From positions 42,203 to 106,202 of IMG/VR virus record IMGVR_UViG_3300031841_005609: 64,000 nt of DNA; one strand, given 5' to 3'. Origin of the DNA: a virus. Under the pieces are notes generated by a model. It was not told where the DNA came from and did not search any database. It saw nothing but the letters and a program-made list of their open reading frames with translations. Positions 48,701 through 56,431 of this stretch are shown here, piece after piece (position 1 is the first letter of the stretch; each line of letters opens with the position of its first letter). The position numbers were made by a program, and so were the translations under genes.

Positions 48701-48730
48701 ATAGAAAAAGCTCAAGACGAGAAAAAATAG
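45728..48730 (+). CDS. Large baseplate hub-like protein
   Basis: A 1000-residue protein after the LysM gene, where many contractile phages have the hub (gp27/gpD-type). A region around 295-420 (SIDSFVLTANSPKYGMDP, IEIILHDRARLQDIQEL, GRMRITYGFAHPDGS, EFNMTEDGEVKITVSAM) reads like a hub beta-barrel domain. The C-terminal 180 residues contain VYPVECKLNTLGCPFFNFSQQ, also hub-like. No lysozyme domain is recognised. Translational coupling with the LysM protein (one-base overlap) supports a shared complex. Confidence 0.6.
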   Translation: MDPMSKVRRARLDQAVKELLDFQGSRGPILQATDGVDVETAKKKRQSNTAASKIARDFLRQGEIIETVGRLVEKCEETLGKDLAAYEELGIIITPSSEDSKSGDRSAASGSGKPGINIIDSMLCNSNTDQGVDKPTSGKAYTVLNDLTPTNTKGSKTVDDGVPEFHIIQVMNPEHTPASLNTEICTVAMNQLPTVELSKAVPFLNIEFLANEGVKAAGKANKTRGITTSRFLLGKNLGEKSKYRDFVLAEFLPVTDFAESDPESESVIAGMDLFTSPQTMVPVDAFEVGTKSYKDPFRPFMSIDSFVLTANSPKYGMDPNAADVSATIEIILHDRARLQDIQELVTPGGFSAGGRMRITYGFAHPDGSFARPSDAQKQKALYGQIIDGLRVSELFNVYSSEFNMTEDGEVKITVSAMSNSSETGFAALNITDAWDGSATFTEIARKFKELKYLITDLSARDNMKEIVVPTIFGTNGDIGGSAIDKKTLATITSYINAIVAKTADTEATQTTAKIKEISDALFKDTKGDLSIAKASTNRESVLKSILTYLRYSPDPFGRPMMKGTPSVTNIKPTRGFTDKQVQTGKAKTRKETQKKHVTFGKALAALIGIPMQKAYAGKAYEIQMIFYGFNDSAGGVQDYNIASFPIQYDDLEKVLTSEFKKNTTLSLGQVLSLLNSNFLQKEDSPAYGVGNIPKNVTQQQALNEMYGLKPIFPHSEFRLPQIGVSLRSFTGTADGNNPNKTIIRIEIYDARCGVLSASRRLLKAASRDGFFYSFSRQTQKPSPGKHSAGMNHEKRIAEAEKVIEPYLADVSKTEIEKALKKAEPGTTLEALIKAIAEDVKTVKLTKHGVVSLLKETFPSLVYGSDSTGIISADVSSFKDEGAVELAIARENDAVKKTKVASSEIVSQVYPVECKLNTLGCPFFNFSQQYFIDFGTGTSIDNIYGVNTVEHTLSAGEFKTSLSLMQEDTFPVLITPESGIADLLVASLLALPIEKAQDEKK

Positions 48731-48732
48731 CT

Positions 48733-48760
48733 TTGTAAAAAACAAATATTTTTTTATACT
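48733..48760 (+). promoter_or_regulatory. Sigma70-like promoter with start at the ATG
   Basis: TTGTAA (48733-48738), a 16-base spacer and TATACT (48755-48760) precede the polymerase gene. The expected transcription start falls at about the ATG at 48767, and no ribosome site exists, so the mRNA could be leaderless. Confidence 0.45.
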
Positions 48761-48766
48761 CTGAGT

Positions 48767-49903
48767 ATGGATCTAATATACAGACAGTCAGATGGGTTCG
48801 AGTGCTCTCTCGGAGAGTTCGACAGTGGAGAAGAAAGAATTTATTTTTCTCTTGATGAAAGGCTAGACGACGTCAAAGACTTTCTCAGAATAGTAAAGGA
48901 GTCTGTTGATACTCTCGATTTTCCCTATCTTAAGATGCAAGAGACTTTGTCCCTAAGCGGGTCTGAGATCTTTAGAGCTTTACCAGCTCAGAAAAGAAAC
49001 GCGATGTGTGAAAGAGTATATCAGGCTCTTAAAAAGTCGCTGGCTGTCAAAGAAAATGAAGTCTATCTCTCTTCTTACATTGAGCAAAAGAACTTTCTAA
49101 GAAGCTTGAAAATGCCAGTTTTCTGCCCAGAAAAGACAAAGGTTTTGTGCAGTAAAATAGATCACGAAAACACCCGAAAAAGAGTTGCTTCCATAGATAA
49201 GGCAGATCAAAAGACTCAGTATAGCATGTCTGGGACTGTGACAGGTCGTCTTGTTGTAACTAAAGGACCAAATATATTGACTCTTCCGTCGTCAGTCAGA
49301 GGATGCATCAAATCGATGTATTCATCTGGAAAAATTCTTCAGATCGATCTAACAGCGGCAGAACCTTTTCTCGCCCTTCTCAGGGCTGGAAAAGAGCCGC
49401 CCGAAGATATCTATTCGCATGTAGCAGATCACGTCCTAGAAGGAAAAGTCTCTAGATCTGAAGCTAAGCTAGTAACCCTTTCAGCACTGTATGGACAGTC
49501 TTCTTCTAACTTGTCTAAAAAGCTTCCTGAGTCTATAAACGCTAGAGACGTAATATCTCGAACAAAAGAATATTTTGAGTCAAAAAGATTAGCCTCAGAG
49601 TTGTCTCATGCAAACAGATCCGGAAATTTTAGAAATATACTCGGACGACCAATTTTTCTAGAAGATGCTCGAGATAGCCTTCTTATAAGCTACTATCTTC
49701 AGAGTTCCATAGCTGAATGCTCTATTCTTCTCTTTTCTGATTTTTACAAGAAGTTTAGATCAGTCATGAAACCGTACTATGTCATACACGATGCTCTTAT
49801 CTTCGATGCAGAAGAAGAGTTTAGCCGGCGCCTCCTTCAAAAAGAGTCCATAACTCTTTCTCTTGGTACATGGAAATTTAAAGCTAAAGTGTCTGAGGTC
49901 TAG
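48767..49903 (+). CDS. Compact family A DNA polymerase-like protein (no exonuclease)
   Basis: A 378-residue protein covering only the polymerase fold of family A. A TGRL motif (GTVTGRL) precedes motif A with Asp194 (LQIDLTAAEP), motif B with Arg230-x3-Lys234-x7-Tyr242-Gly243, and motif C YVIHDALIFD with Asp342. The usual HDE is HDA, and motif A differs from DYSQIELR. No 3'-5' or 5'-3' exonuclease domain is present; the 5' nuclease is a separate gene at 53.6 kb. From memory, Rhodothermus phage RM378 also separates polymerase and exonuclease domains. Whether it is the replicative enzyme is unknown. Confidence 0.78.
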   Translation: MDLIYRQSDGFECSLGEFDSGEERIYFSLDERLDDVKDFLRIVKESVDTLDFPYLKMQETLSLSGSEIFRALPAQKRNAMCERVYQALKKSLAVKENEVYLSSYIEQKNFLRSLKMPVFCPEKTKVLCSKIDHENTRKRVASIDKADQKTQYSMSGTVTGRLVVTKGPNILTLPSSVRGCIKSMYSSGKILQIDLTAAEPFLALLRAGKEPPEDIYSHVADHVLEGKVSRSEAKLVTLSALYGQSSSNLSKKLPESINARDVISRTKEYFESKRLASELSHANRSGNFRNILGRPIFLEDARDSLLISYYLQSSIAECSILLFSDFYKKFRSVMKPYYVIHDALIFDAEEEFSRRLLQKESITLSLGTWKFKAKVSEV

Positions 49904-49919
49904 AATATTTAAGAAAGAT

Positions 49920-50462
49920 ATGAAAAAGCACTACGAAAAAATCATTAAAGAGTCTATTAGAAGAATTCTTCTAGAAGAAACTGAAGCTTCCCAAGAAGAA
50001 AAAGCTTCTGAGCCGAAAGAGAAAAAGTCTTCATCTTCTGCTGATATTCTAACAAAAGGAGCTTTTGGTTCTGGGGGAAGATCTAAGTCGTTCGTAGCTG
50101 GTGCTAAGGCTCGAGCAGAAAAAGATCCAAAGGGTTTGCTTAAAGATCTTGGGATAACTGGCCCTCCTGGGGGATCTTCTGATTTAGATAGAGTCCTGAG
50201 AATACTAAACGGTGCTATTCACTCAAACAGTGTGATGTCACAAGCCTACGCCGGCGCTTCTCTTGGGAAAGATGTTCCTTCCGGGGGAGATAAATCTGTA
50301 AGAGTCATAGGTGTCAACTTAGGAGAGTTAGACCGAAAAAATGGGGTAAGGTTTCTTGCTCACACTCTTAGAGCAGCCAAAAACGCCGGATTTCTCTCCC
50401 TGAGCAAATCAGTTCAGTTCGGTCAGGGTGATTCTTTTCCAATTATCATCTCTTCTGTTTGA
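49920..50462 (+). CDS. Protein with targeting-like N-terminal helix
   Basis: A 180-residue protein. The ATG at 49920 is preferred to an in-frame ATG at 49863 that lies inside the polymerase gene. The first 20 residues (KKHYEKIIKESIRRILLEET) form the basic amphipathic helix repeated in several proteins here and contain an L-L-E site. A charged, disordered linker follows, then a folded C-terminal part (SSDLDRVLRILNGAIHSNSV to the end). Possibly a packaged or core protein; the role of the folded domain is not recognised. Confidence 0.5.
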   Translation: MKKHYEKIIKESIRRILLEETEASQEEKASEPKEKKSSSSADILTKGAFGSGGRSKSFVAGAKARAEKDPKGLLKDLGITGPPGGSSDLDRVLRILNGAIHSNSVMSQAYAGASLGKDVPSGGDKSVRVIGVNLGELDRKNGVRFLAHTLRAAKNAGFLSLSKSVQFGQGDSFPIIISSV

Positions 50463-50506
50463 ACATCTTCTATTCCTTTCTTACATTTGTCTGGAAAGGA
50501 ATAAAA

Positions 50507-51076
50507 ATGGATACAGAAAAACTTCTCTCTAATTTCGAAAAATTTGCCTCGCTTCTTAAAAAGTATTTCCCTGAAGAGGGAACAGAAAGATTTCTGGAAG
50601 ACTTTGGTGTAAGATTAACTACTTGTCCTCGAGGCTTAACTTCAAAAGATGGAGGAGATCATGGCGGTCTTATATCTCACGCTTTGAGGACTGCTTTAGT
50701 GGCATCAAGTCATTCGAAGCTCGTCGAAGACTCTCTTCCTGATCATGATCTAGATAGAAAAAGCGTCGCAAGGGTATGTCTGGTTCATGAGCTAGGGAAG
50801 CTAGGAACTCAAGAAAAAGAACTGTATATAGTCCAGGAATCTCAATGGCACAAAGAGAAGCTAGGACAAAATTTTAAGTACAACGATGAGTGTCCAAAGA
50901 TGACGTCATCTCACAGGACGCTGTTTCTTCTTCAGAGCTATGGAATGACCTTGACCGACGAGGAGTGGATAGCTGTTTTAACAAGTCAGGGCATGCAATA
51001 TACAGAAAACAGCTTTTACGGTAACTCACTTCCGACTGTTGCAAAAATTCTTCATTTTGCAAAGTCTATGGCCTAG
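50507..51076 (+). CDS. HD-domain-like phosphohydrolase
   Basis: A 189-residue protein from ATG 50507 (AAAGGA 6-7 bases upstream), preferred to the in-frame 50459. It contains an HD-type pattern: His52 (DHGGLISHALR) and His58, then VCLVHELGKLG with His94-Glu95 and Lys98. The classic HD doublet is HE, which could still bind metal or mark altered activity. HD proteins act on nucleotides such as dNMPs or ppGpp; the substrate cannot be told. Neighbours are a polymerase-like gene and small proteins. Confidence 0.6.
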   Translation: MDTEKLLSNFEKFASLLKKYFPEEGTERFLEDFGVRLTTCPRGLTSKDGGDHGGLISHALRTALVASSHSKLVEDSLPDHDLDRKSVARVCLVHELGKLGTQEKELYIVQESQWHKEKLGQNFKYNDECPKMTSSHRTLFLLQSYGMTLTDEEWIAVLTSQGMQYTENSFYGNSLPTVAKILHFAKSMA

Positions 51077-51085
51077 CTAGATAAT
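51057..51085 (+). promoter_or_regulatory. Sigma70-like promoter before small protein at 51096
   Basis: TTGCAA (51057-51062), 17-base spacer, GATAAT (51080-51085). The expected start lies only about 4 bases before the ATG at 51096, which has no ribosome site. Confidence 0.35.
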
Positions 51086-51095
51086 ACTTAAAGAT

Positions 51096-51353
51096 ATGGA
51101 AAAGCTTCGAGAGATAATTAGAAAAATCCTGATAGAAAACTATCTTGAAGAAAAAGAAGAGCTCTTGACTGAGCCCGATGAGGCAGAAGGAAGAGAAGAA
51201 GAAGAAGTTTCATCGGGAGGAGTTGCAGGAGTATCTGTACCTCTCGGAGCTGGACCGAATTTTCCAAACAAGACTAAGAGAAAAAAGGGCGTTAAGTCAC
51301 CTTTGGCATCTGCAATGTCTTCGTTTGGAAATGCCCGGTCATCTAAAAAATAA
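51096..51353 (+). CDS. Small protein with recurrent N-terminal helix and PLGAGP motif
   Basis: An 85-residue protein: a basic/acidic helix (MEKLREIIRKILIENYLEE), an acidic linker, then GGVAGVSVPLGAGPNFPNK and a Lys/Ser-rich tail. The N-terminal helix resembles those of the products at 16338, 49920 and 62575. A similar GAGP feature occurs in the 62575 product. The function is unknown; internal head or virion-associated protein is a possibility. Confidence 0.5.
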   Translation: MEKLREIIRKILIENYLEEKEELLTEPDEAEGREEEEVSSGGVAGVSVPLGAGPNFPNKTKRKKGVKSPLASAMSSFGNARSSKK

Positions 51354-51402
51354 AACTACTTGAACATTTCGTCGTAGGACGTTAAACTAGAAACACAACT
51401 GC

Positions 51403-51423
51403 CAAATTGCACATTGCAAATTG
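51403..51423 (+). promoter_or_regulatory. Repeat/hairpin in the gp32 leader
   Basis: CAAATTG occurs twice with a 14-base period (51403-51409 and 51417-51423), and TTGCA-CAT-TGCAA forms a 5-bp hairpin between them, ending just before the GGAGGT ribosome site. T4 gp32 represses its own mRNA by binding the leader, so an operator role is plausible but untested. Confidence 0.35.
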
Positions 51424-51440
51424 AAAAACTGGAGGTAAAC

Positions 51441-52268
51441 ATGGCAATTGACCTAGATGCTATTCGTAACAAGCTAAACCAGCTTTCTGGTAACAACTCA
51501 AAAAGAAGCACAATGTGGCGTCCCCAGGAGGGCGAAGAAGTCACAGTTCGACTTCTTTCATTTCCTGATAATGATGGACAGCCCTTCCAAGAACGATGGT
51601 TCTATTATAACATCGGCAACAACCCAGGCCTTCTCGCCCCGTACCAGTTCGGAAAGAACGACCCTATTCAAGAGCTTATTACGAAGCTGCGTGATGACGG
51701 ATCTAAAGAGTCTTACGAGCTTGCAAAGAAACTGTACCCGAAAATGCGGTGTTATGCTCCTGTCATAGTCAGAGGTGAGGAAGAAAAAGGTGTTAGAATC
51801 TGGGCATTCGGGAAAACGGTATATCAGTCTCTTCTCAACATCATGCTTGATGAGGACTATGGTGATATCACCGATCCATCTCACGGGAGAGACGTAAAGG
51901 TAATCTGCACGAAAGCTCCTGGTCGTATGTGGGCTTCCACAGAAGTCCGACCAAGAGGAAAGAGCAGCAAGCTTTCAGAGAGCTCCGCCGAGGCAAAAGA
52001 CTGGATTAAGAACATTCCCAATCTTGATGAAGTGTTCACGCTGAAGACATACGAAGAGCTTGAGCAGATTGTCACCAGCTGGCTGAATGGATCAGATGAA
52101 TCTGACCAAGAATCAGGCCTTGGTACTTCTAGAGGAGGATCAACTTCTTCTACTCCTTCTTCTGCTCCCACGACCTCCGACGATTTCGACGACACTCCTT
52201 CCTCTTCTACGGATACAAAAAAGTACAAAAGTCTAGATGAAGCTTTTGCTGATCTAGAAGATCTCTAA
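51441..52268 (+). CDS. Single-stranded DNA-binding protein (gp32-like)
   Basis: A 275-residue protein from ATG 51441 (GGAGGT ribosome site), preferred over in-frame 51414. The OB-fold region has MWRPQEGEEVTVRLL, RWFYYN and RIWAFGKTVYQSLLNIM. The C-terminal 60 residues are a Ser/Thr/Asp-rich linker ending in the acidic tip DEAFADLEDL, as in T4 gp32, where it contacts replication partners. The T4 zinc cysteines are not evident. A strong terminator follows; UvsX is next. Confidence 0.85.
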   Translation: MAIDLDAIRNKLNQLSGNNSKRSTMWRPQEGEEVTVRLLSFPDNDGQPFQERWFYYNIGNNPGLLAPYQFGKNDPIQELITKLRDDGSKESYELAKKLYPKMRCYAPVIVRGEEEKGVRIWAFGKTVYQSLLNIMLDEDYGDITDPSHGRDVKVICTKAPGRMWASTEVRPRGKSSKLSESSAEAKDWIKNIPNLDEVFTLKTYEELEQIVTSWLNGSDESDQESGLGTSRGGSTSSTPSSAPTTSDDFDDTPSSSTDTKKYKSLDEAFADLEDL

Positions 52269-52280
52269 GAAACATATTAA

Positions 52281-52308
52281 AAAGCGGCTTCGGCCGCTTT
52301 ATTTTTTT
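52281..52308 (+). terminator. Rho-independent terminator after gp32
   Basis: AAAGCGGC (52281-52288) pairs with GCCGCTTT (52293-52300) around a TTCG tetraloop, followed by ATTTTTTT. Confidence 0.93.
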
Positions 52309-52374
52309 ATTTGCTGTACACTTATAGTGTCGTGAATATGATCTATATGCTACCTTTTTAAACTAGGATAACAA

Positions 52375-53571
52375 ATGGCTAAGAAAAATAATTTGAAGAA
52401 ATCTGATAACTTTACGTCTGACCTTATTTCTTCTCTTAACAAAGAGCATGGTTCTAAGGTTGCATATAACCTAGCTTACGATGATTCACCTACTCACGTT
52501 AAGAGATGGATAAGCACTGGCTCGAGGCTTCTCGACTACATTGTTGCCAACAGAAACGAAGGTGGACTTCCTGAAGGAAGAATAGTTGAGATCTTTGGTC
52601 CTCCCTCTATTGGAAAATCTCACATAGCAATACAGATCGCCAGGTCAACCCAGACAATGGGCGGAATTGTTGTTTACATCGACACAGAAAACGCAACATC
52701 TGTGGAAAACCTTTCTCTTTTAGGTGTAGACATCACTAAGAGGTTTGTCTATGTTGATACTCATTGTACTGAAGAAGTACTCTCTATCGCTGAGTCTACT
52801 ATCTTAAAAGCCAAGGCCATGGACAAGGATGTACCAATTACTATCATATGGGATTCTGTTGCGGCTTCTTCCCCGAAAGCTGAGCTCATAGGTGACTATG
52901 ATAAGGAGTCGATAGGTCTTCAAGCTCGAGCAATCTCAAAGGGCATGAGGAAGATAACAGGTGTTATTGCAAATCAAAACGTCCTGTTTATCTGTCTCAA
53001 CCAGATCAGAACAAATGTGGGTGTGATGTACGGTGATCCAACAACTACACCTGGAGGTAAAGCAATTCCTTTTCATTCATCTGTTCGAATCAAGCTTGGC
53101 GCCGGACAGCAAATAACCAATAAAGACAAGGAAGTTGTAGGTATCAACGTAAGAGCAAAGACTATAAAGAACAAAGTGTCGCCACCTTTTAGAGAGTGTA
53201 TGTTTGAAATTCACTTTGGAAAAGGAATAGTTGAGCATGAACAGATCTTCGACGTTCTTAGAAAGAACGGTCCCGAAACCACAGATGACGGAAAAGTAGT
53301 TCAGGTTGGAGGAAACGGAGCTTGGAAGACTCTTACGGTTCACGATGAAAAAACCGGGGAAGTATCAATCGAGAAAAAGTTCTACAAAAATGACTTTGGC
53401 GATATCTTAAGAGATCCTGAATACTCAGCTTTCTGTGACTTTTTACTTGAAAGAGCTATGGTTAAAATCATGAGAAACAATGATCACATGTCTATTGATC
53501 ACGAGTCTTATGAAGAAGTAAGAGCTATCGCGATGGACCTTGAGTCTGAGATTTTAGACCCGGAGGCCTGA
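52375..53571 (+). CDS. uvsX: UvsX/RecA-like recombinase
   Basis: A 398-residue strand-exchange ATPase. The core starts at RWISTGSRLLDYIV; Walker A is GPPSIGKS (75-82) and Walker B is TIIWDSVAA near 150; FICLNQIRTNVGVMYG and TTTPGGKAIPFHSS carry the DNA-binding loop region. Length matches T4 UvsX (about 390). It pairs with gp32 and Mre11-Rad50 in recombination-dependent replication. Its stop overlaps the next start by one base (TGATG). Confidence 0.9.
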   Translation: MAKKNNLKKSDNFTSDLISSLNKEHGSKVAYNLAYDDSPTHVKRWISTGSRLLDYIVANRNEGGLPEGRIVEIFGPPSIGKSHIAIQIARSTQTMGGIVVYIDTENATSVENLSLLGVDITKRFVYVDTHCTEEVLSIAESTILKAKAMDKDVPITIIWDSVAASSPKAELIGDYDKESIGLQARAISKGMRKITGVIANQNVLFICLNQIRTNVGVMYGDPTTTPGGKAIPFHSSVRIKLGAGQQITNKDKEVVGINVRAKTIKNKVSPPFRECMFEIHFGKGIVEHEQIFDVLRKNGPETTDDGKVVQVGGNGAWKTLTVHDEKTGEVSIEKKFYKNDFGDILRDPEYSAFCDFLLERAMVKIMRNNDHMSIDHESYEEVRAIAMDLESEILDPEA

Positions 53572-54530
53572 TGTCTTCTCGACCCATTCTCCTTGTGGAT
53601 GGATTAAATCTTTTCATGCAGCATTTCGTTGCAAACCCTACCATGAGCTCTCATGGAAATCACGTCGGCGGCGTCGTCGGTTTTATGAAAGCACTGGGTC
53701 ATCTTTCCGATAGAACAGGACCGAAGAAGATCGTAGTAGTCTGGGAAGGTGGAGGTTCTTCTAGAAAAAGAGCCATCTACAAAAACTACAAATCAGGAAG
53801 AAGACCTCAGAAGCTCAATAGATATTATGGCGGTGAAATACCGGACACAGTTCAAAACAGAGACGATGAATTGTCAATGCTGATATCACTTCTAGGTCAC
53901 ACGCCCATAGAACAGATGTATATACCTGACTGTGAGGCTGACGATGTCATAGGCTATATATCTAGATACTGCTTCCCAGATGATAGAATAGTTATAGTCT
54001 CTTCCGACAAAGATCTATATCAGCTTCTCTCTTCTAGGGTGATTCAATGGTCTCCAGGACAAAAGTCATTCATAAATCTTAAAGACGTGAAAGAGAAGTT
54101 TGGCATTCATGTAAATAACTTTTGTACAGCTCGATCATTTATAGGAGATCCCTCAGACAACTTGAAAGGAGTTCCTCGAGTTGGGTTTGCTTCACTCTCT
54201 AAGAGGTTTCCAGAGCTTCAGGAAAAAGAACATGTAAGTGTTCTAGACATAGTGAAATCTTCTGAAAAAATGCTTGAAAAAAGCAGCCTGAAGATATACA
54301 CTAACATAGTTGAGAATTCTGAGGTAGCTAGAAGGAATTGGAGAATAATGTTTCTTGATATAAACAACCTTTCAGCGTCTCAGATCCAGAAAATAACATC
54401 AGGGCTTGAGAGCAAAGAAAGCTCTTTGAGTAAGATGGATTTAATAAGAGACATGATCCGATACGGGATCAATAACTTTGATGTTGACAAATTTTTCGCT
54501 TCTTTAAGAGCATCTATTCGGAGAAACTAA
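53571..54530 (+). CDS. 5'-3' exonuclease/RNase H (FEN family)
   Basis: A 319-residue flap endonuclease similar to T4 rnh. Metal-site motifs include ILLVDGLNLF (Asp10), the Arg/Lys-rich region RKRAIYKNYKSGRRP, IPDCEADDVIGYI, and VSSDKDLYQLL, followed by the H3TH region FIGDPSDNLKGVPRVG. It should remove RNA primers. It overlaps UvsX by one base and ends immediately before the helicase ATG. Confidence 0.87.
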   Translation: MSSRPILLVDGLNLFMQHFVANPTMSSHGNHVGGVVGFMKALGHLSDRTGPKKIVVVWEGGGSSRKRAIYKNYKSGRRPQKLNRYYGGEIPDTVQNRDDELSMLISLLGHTPIEQMYIPDCEADDVIGYISRYCFPDDRIVIVSSDKDLYQLLSSRVIQWSPGQKSFINLKDVKEKFGIHVNNFCTARSFIGDPSDNLKGVPRVGFASLSKRFPELQEKEHVSVLDIVKSSEKMLEKSSLKIYTNIVENSEVARRNWRIMFLDINNLSASQIQKITSGLESKESSLSKMDLIRDMIRYGINNFDVDKFFASLRASIRRN

Positions 54531-55931
54531 ATGGAAGACCACTACGGCAGCACTGAACATCATTTTGCTAAATACGGAAAAGCTTTCCAAGAGAAGATTT
54601 TCCAAAGCTTGATGACTGACAAAGAATGGGCTGCTCAGATGATCGAAATCATGAACCCCATGTTTTTTGACATAAAGTACTTGCAATATTTGAGTGAAAA
54701 GTTCTATGCTTATTATATGAAGTATAAGTGCTTTCCTACACTTGGTCTTCTTGTCACCATAATAAAGGATGATCTAGGTCAGAAAGACGACACCATACTT
54801 CGAGATCAAATAATAGAGTTTCTTCACAGGGTAAAAGCGAGTCCAAGTCTTTCTGATCTTGAATATGTCAAGGACAAGACGCTTGACTTTTGCAGAAAGC
54901 AGGCGTTTAAAGACGCGCTAGAACAATCTGTTGAGCTAATTCAGACTGAAAAGTTTGACTCTGTTTTGACTATCATGAGGAAAGCAGTTTCCGTAGGACT
55001 TCCATCGAGTACAGGTCATGATTTTTTCGAAGATGTAGAAGCCAGGTTTGTCAAGATCAATCGACAGGTTTGCCCAACAGGTCTTGCAAAGCTAGATGAC
55101 AAGGATATTCTTCGAGGCGGTCTAGGAAGAGGTGAAATAGGTGTTGTCACAGCCAACACCGGCGTTGGCAAGTCTCACTGGTTGGTTGCTATGGGTGCTA
55201 ACGCAATGAGGGTCGGGAAAAACGTCCTTCACTATACGTTTGAGCTTACTGAGCATGCTGTTGGTCTAAGATATGATGCTAACTTGTGCGGAATACCTGC
55301 AAACGAAGTCCAAGACAGGAAAGATGAAGTTGTAAGCAAATACAAAGACATGGATCTAGGGAGGCTTATCATCAAAGAGTATCCCACAGGGTCAGCTACT
55401 ACGCTTACTATAAGGAACCACGTTGAAAAGCTCATGCTCAAAGGCTTCATTCCCTCGATAATAGTGATTGACTATGCTGACATTATGAGGTCTACAAAGT
55501 CATATGATTCTCTTCGTCATGAGCTTAAGCTTATCTACGAGGAACTTAGAAATCTTGCGATGGAGCTCAACATACCGGTTTGGACTGCATCACAAGCCAA
55601 CAGAGACTCAGCAAAGTCCGATATTGTCGGGCTTGAAAACATGTCGGAAGCATATGGAAAAGCAATGGTTGCGGACTGTGTTATCTCTTTGTCTAGAAAG
55701 CCGACTGAGAAAGCCACGGGAGCTGGCCGACTTTTTGTTGCAAAGAATAGAGCGGGAAGAGATGGAATAGTTTTTCCGTTACACATAGATACTGCAATGA
55801 GTAGATTTCAAATACTTGACGAGTCTGCTTTAACACTTGACGAAGCAGTAAAACAAACAAACTCAGAAATGAAAGACCTCTTAAAAAAGAAGTGGGCCGA
55901 AGTAAACGGAGGAAAAGAAGATGAAAATTAA
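54531..55931 (+). CDS. Replicative DNA helicase (gp41/DnaB-like)
   Basis: A 466-residue hexameric helicase. An N-terminal domain (TLGLLVTIIKDDLGQ) is followed by the RecA-like core: GEIGVVTANTGVGKSHWLVA with Walker A ANTGVGKS near 207-214, HYTFELTE, Walker B IIVIDYADIM, and VWTASQANRDS. It partners the primase at 6.3 kb. It starts directly after the FEN stop and overlaps dUTPase by 11 bases. Confidence 0.9.
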   Translation: MEDHYGSTEHHFAKYGKAFQEKIFQSLMTDKEWAAQMIEIMNPMFFDIKYLQYLSEKFYAYYMKYKCFPTLGLLVTIIKDDLGQKDDTILRDQIIEFLHRVKASPSLSDLEYVKDKTLDFCRKQAFKDALEQSVELIQTEKFDSVLTIMRKAVSVGLPSSTGHDFFEDVEARFVKINRQVCPTGLAKLDDKDILRGGLGRGEIGVVTANTGVGKSHWLVAMGANAMRVGKNVLHYTFELTEHAVGLRYDANLCGIPANEVQDRKDEVVSKYKDMDLGRLIIKEYPTGSATTLTIRNHVEKLMLKGFIPSIIVIDYADIMRSTKSYDSLRHELKLIYEELRNLAMELNIPVWTASQANRDSAKSDIVGLENMSEAYGKAMVADCVISLSRKPTEKATGAGRLFVAKNRAGRDGIVFPLHIDTAMSRFQILDESALTLDEAVKQTNSEMKDLLKKKWAEVNGGKEDEN

Positions 55932-56421
55932 AATGACCCTTTCCCAGCAAGCTGTAGATATTTTTGGAAAAATAGGAATTGACCCATTCAAGTACGGGCC
56001 TGCGTACAACGGTGAATCAGTCGGTCTCGATCTTTATAATACAGGCCCAGAAGTGAAGCTTCCGGGAAGAAATAAGTGGACGGCTTTTGGAGAGCCTGCT
56101 ATTATGATCCCGACGGGAGTCCGCGTAGTTCTTCCGAAGGGTACTGTCGGCTTGATCAAAGAGCGAGGATCTGTTACTAAAACAGGCCTGGTTGCAAGAG
56201 CAGGCGTTATTGATCCGGGATACACAGGTGAAATTTTTGTTAACCTAATAAATGTAGGGGAAAAAGATACAATTTTACCTCCTGGCGCAAAACTGCCAGT
56301 ACAATTAGTGACCATGTTGTGCTTCCATGATTACGAAACTGTTTCTTATCCTGAATACTTAAAACTTACCGAAGACAGTTCACGAGCGCAAGGAAGTCTA
56401 GGCAGCTCAGACAAGCAATAA
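55921..56421 (+). CDS. dut: dUTPase (dUTP diphosphatase)
   Basis: A 166-residue trimeric-type dUTPase. Motif I is VGLDLYNTG, motif II is KERGSVTKTGL, motif III is AGVIDPGYTGEI with the catalytic Asp, motif IV is KLPVQLVTM, and motif V is ARAQGSLGSSD, near the end. It lowers dUTP and supplies dUMP for ThyX, encoded 4 kb downstream. It overlaps the helicase end by 11 bases. Confidence 0.9.
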   Translation: MKIKMTLSQQAVDIFGKIGIDPFKYGPAYNGESVGLDLYNTGPEVKLPGRNKWTAFGEPAIMIPTGVRVVLPKGTVGLIKERGSVTKTGLVARAGVIDPGYTGEIFVNLINVGEKDTILPPGAKLPVQLVTMLCFHDYETVSYPEYLKLTEDSSRAQGSLGSSDKQ

Positions 56422-56431
56422 AGGATAAGAA

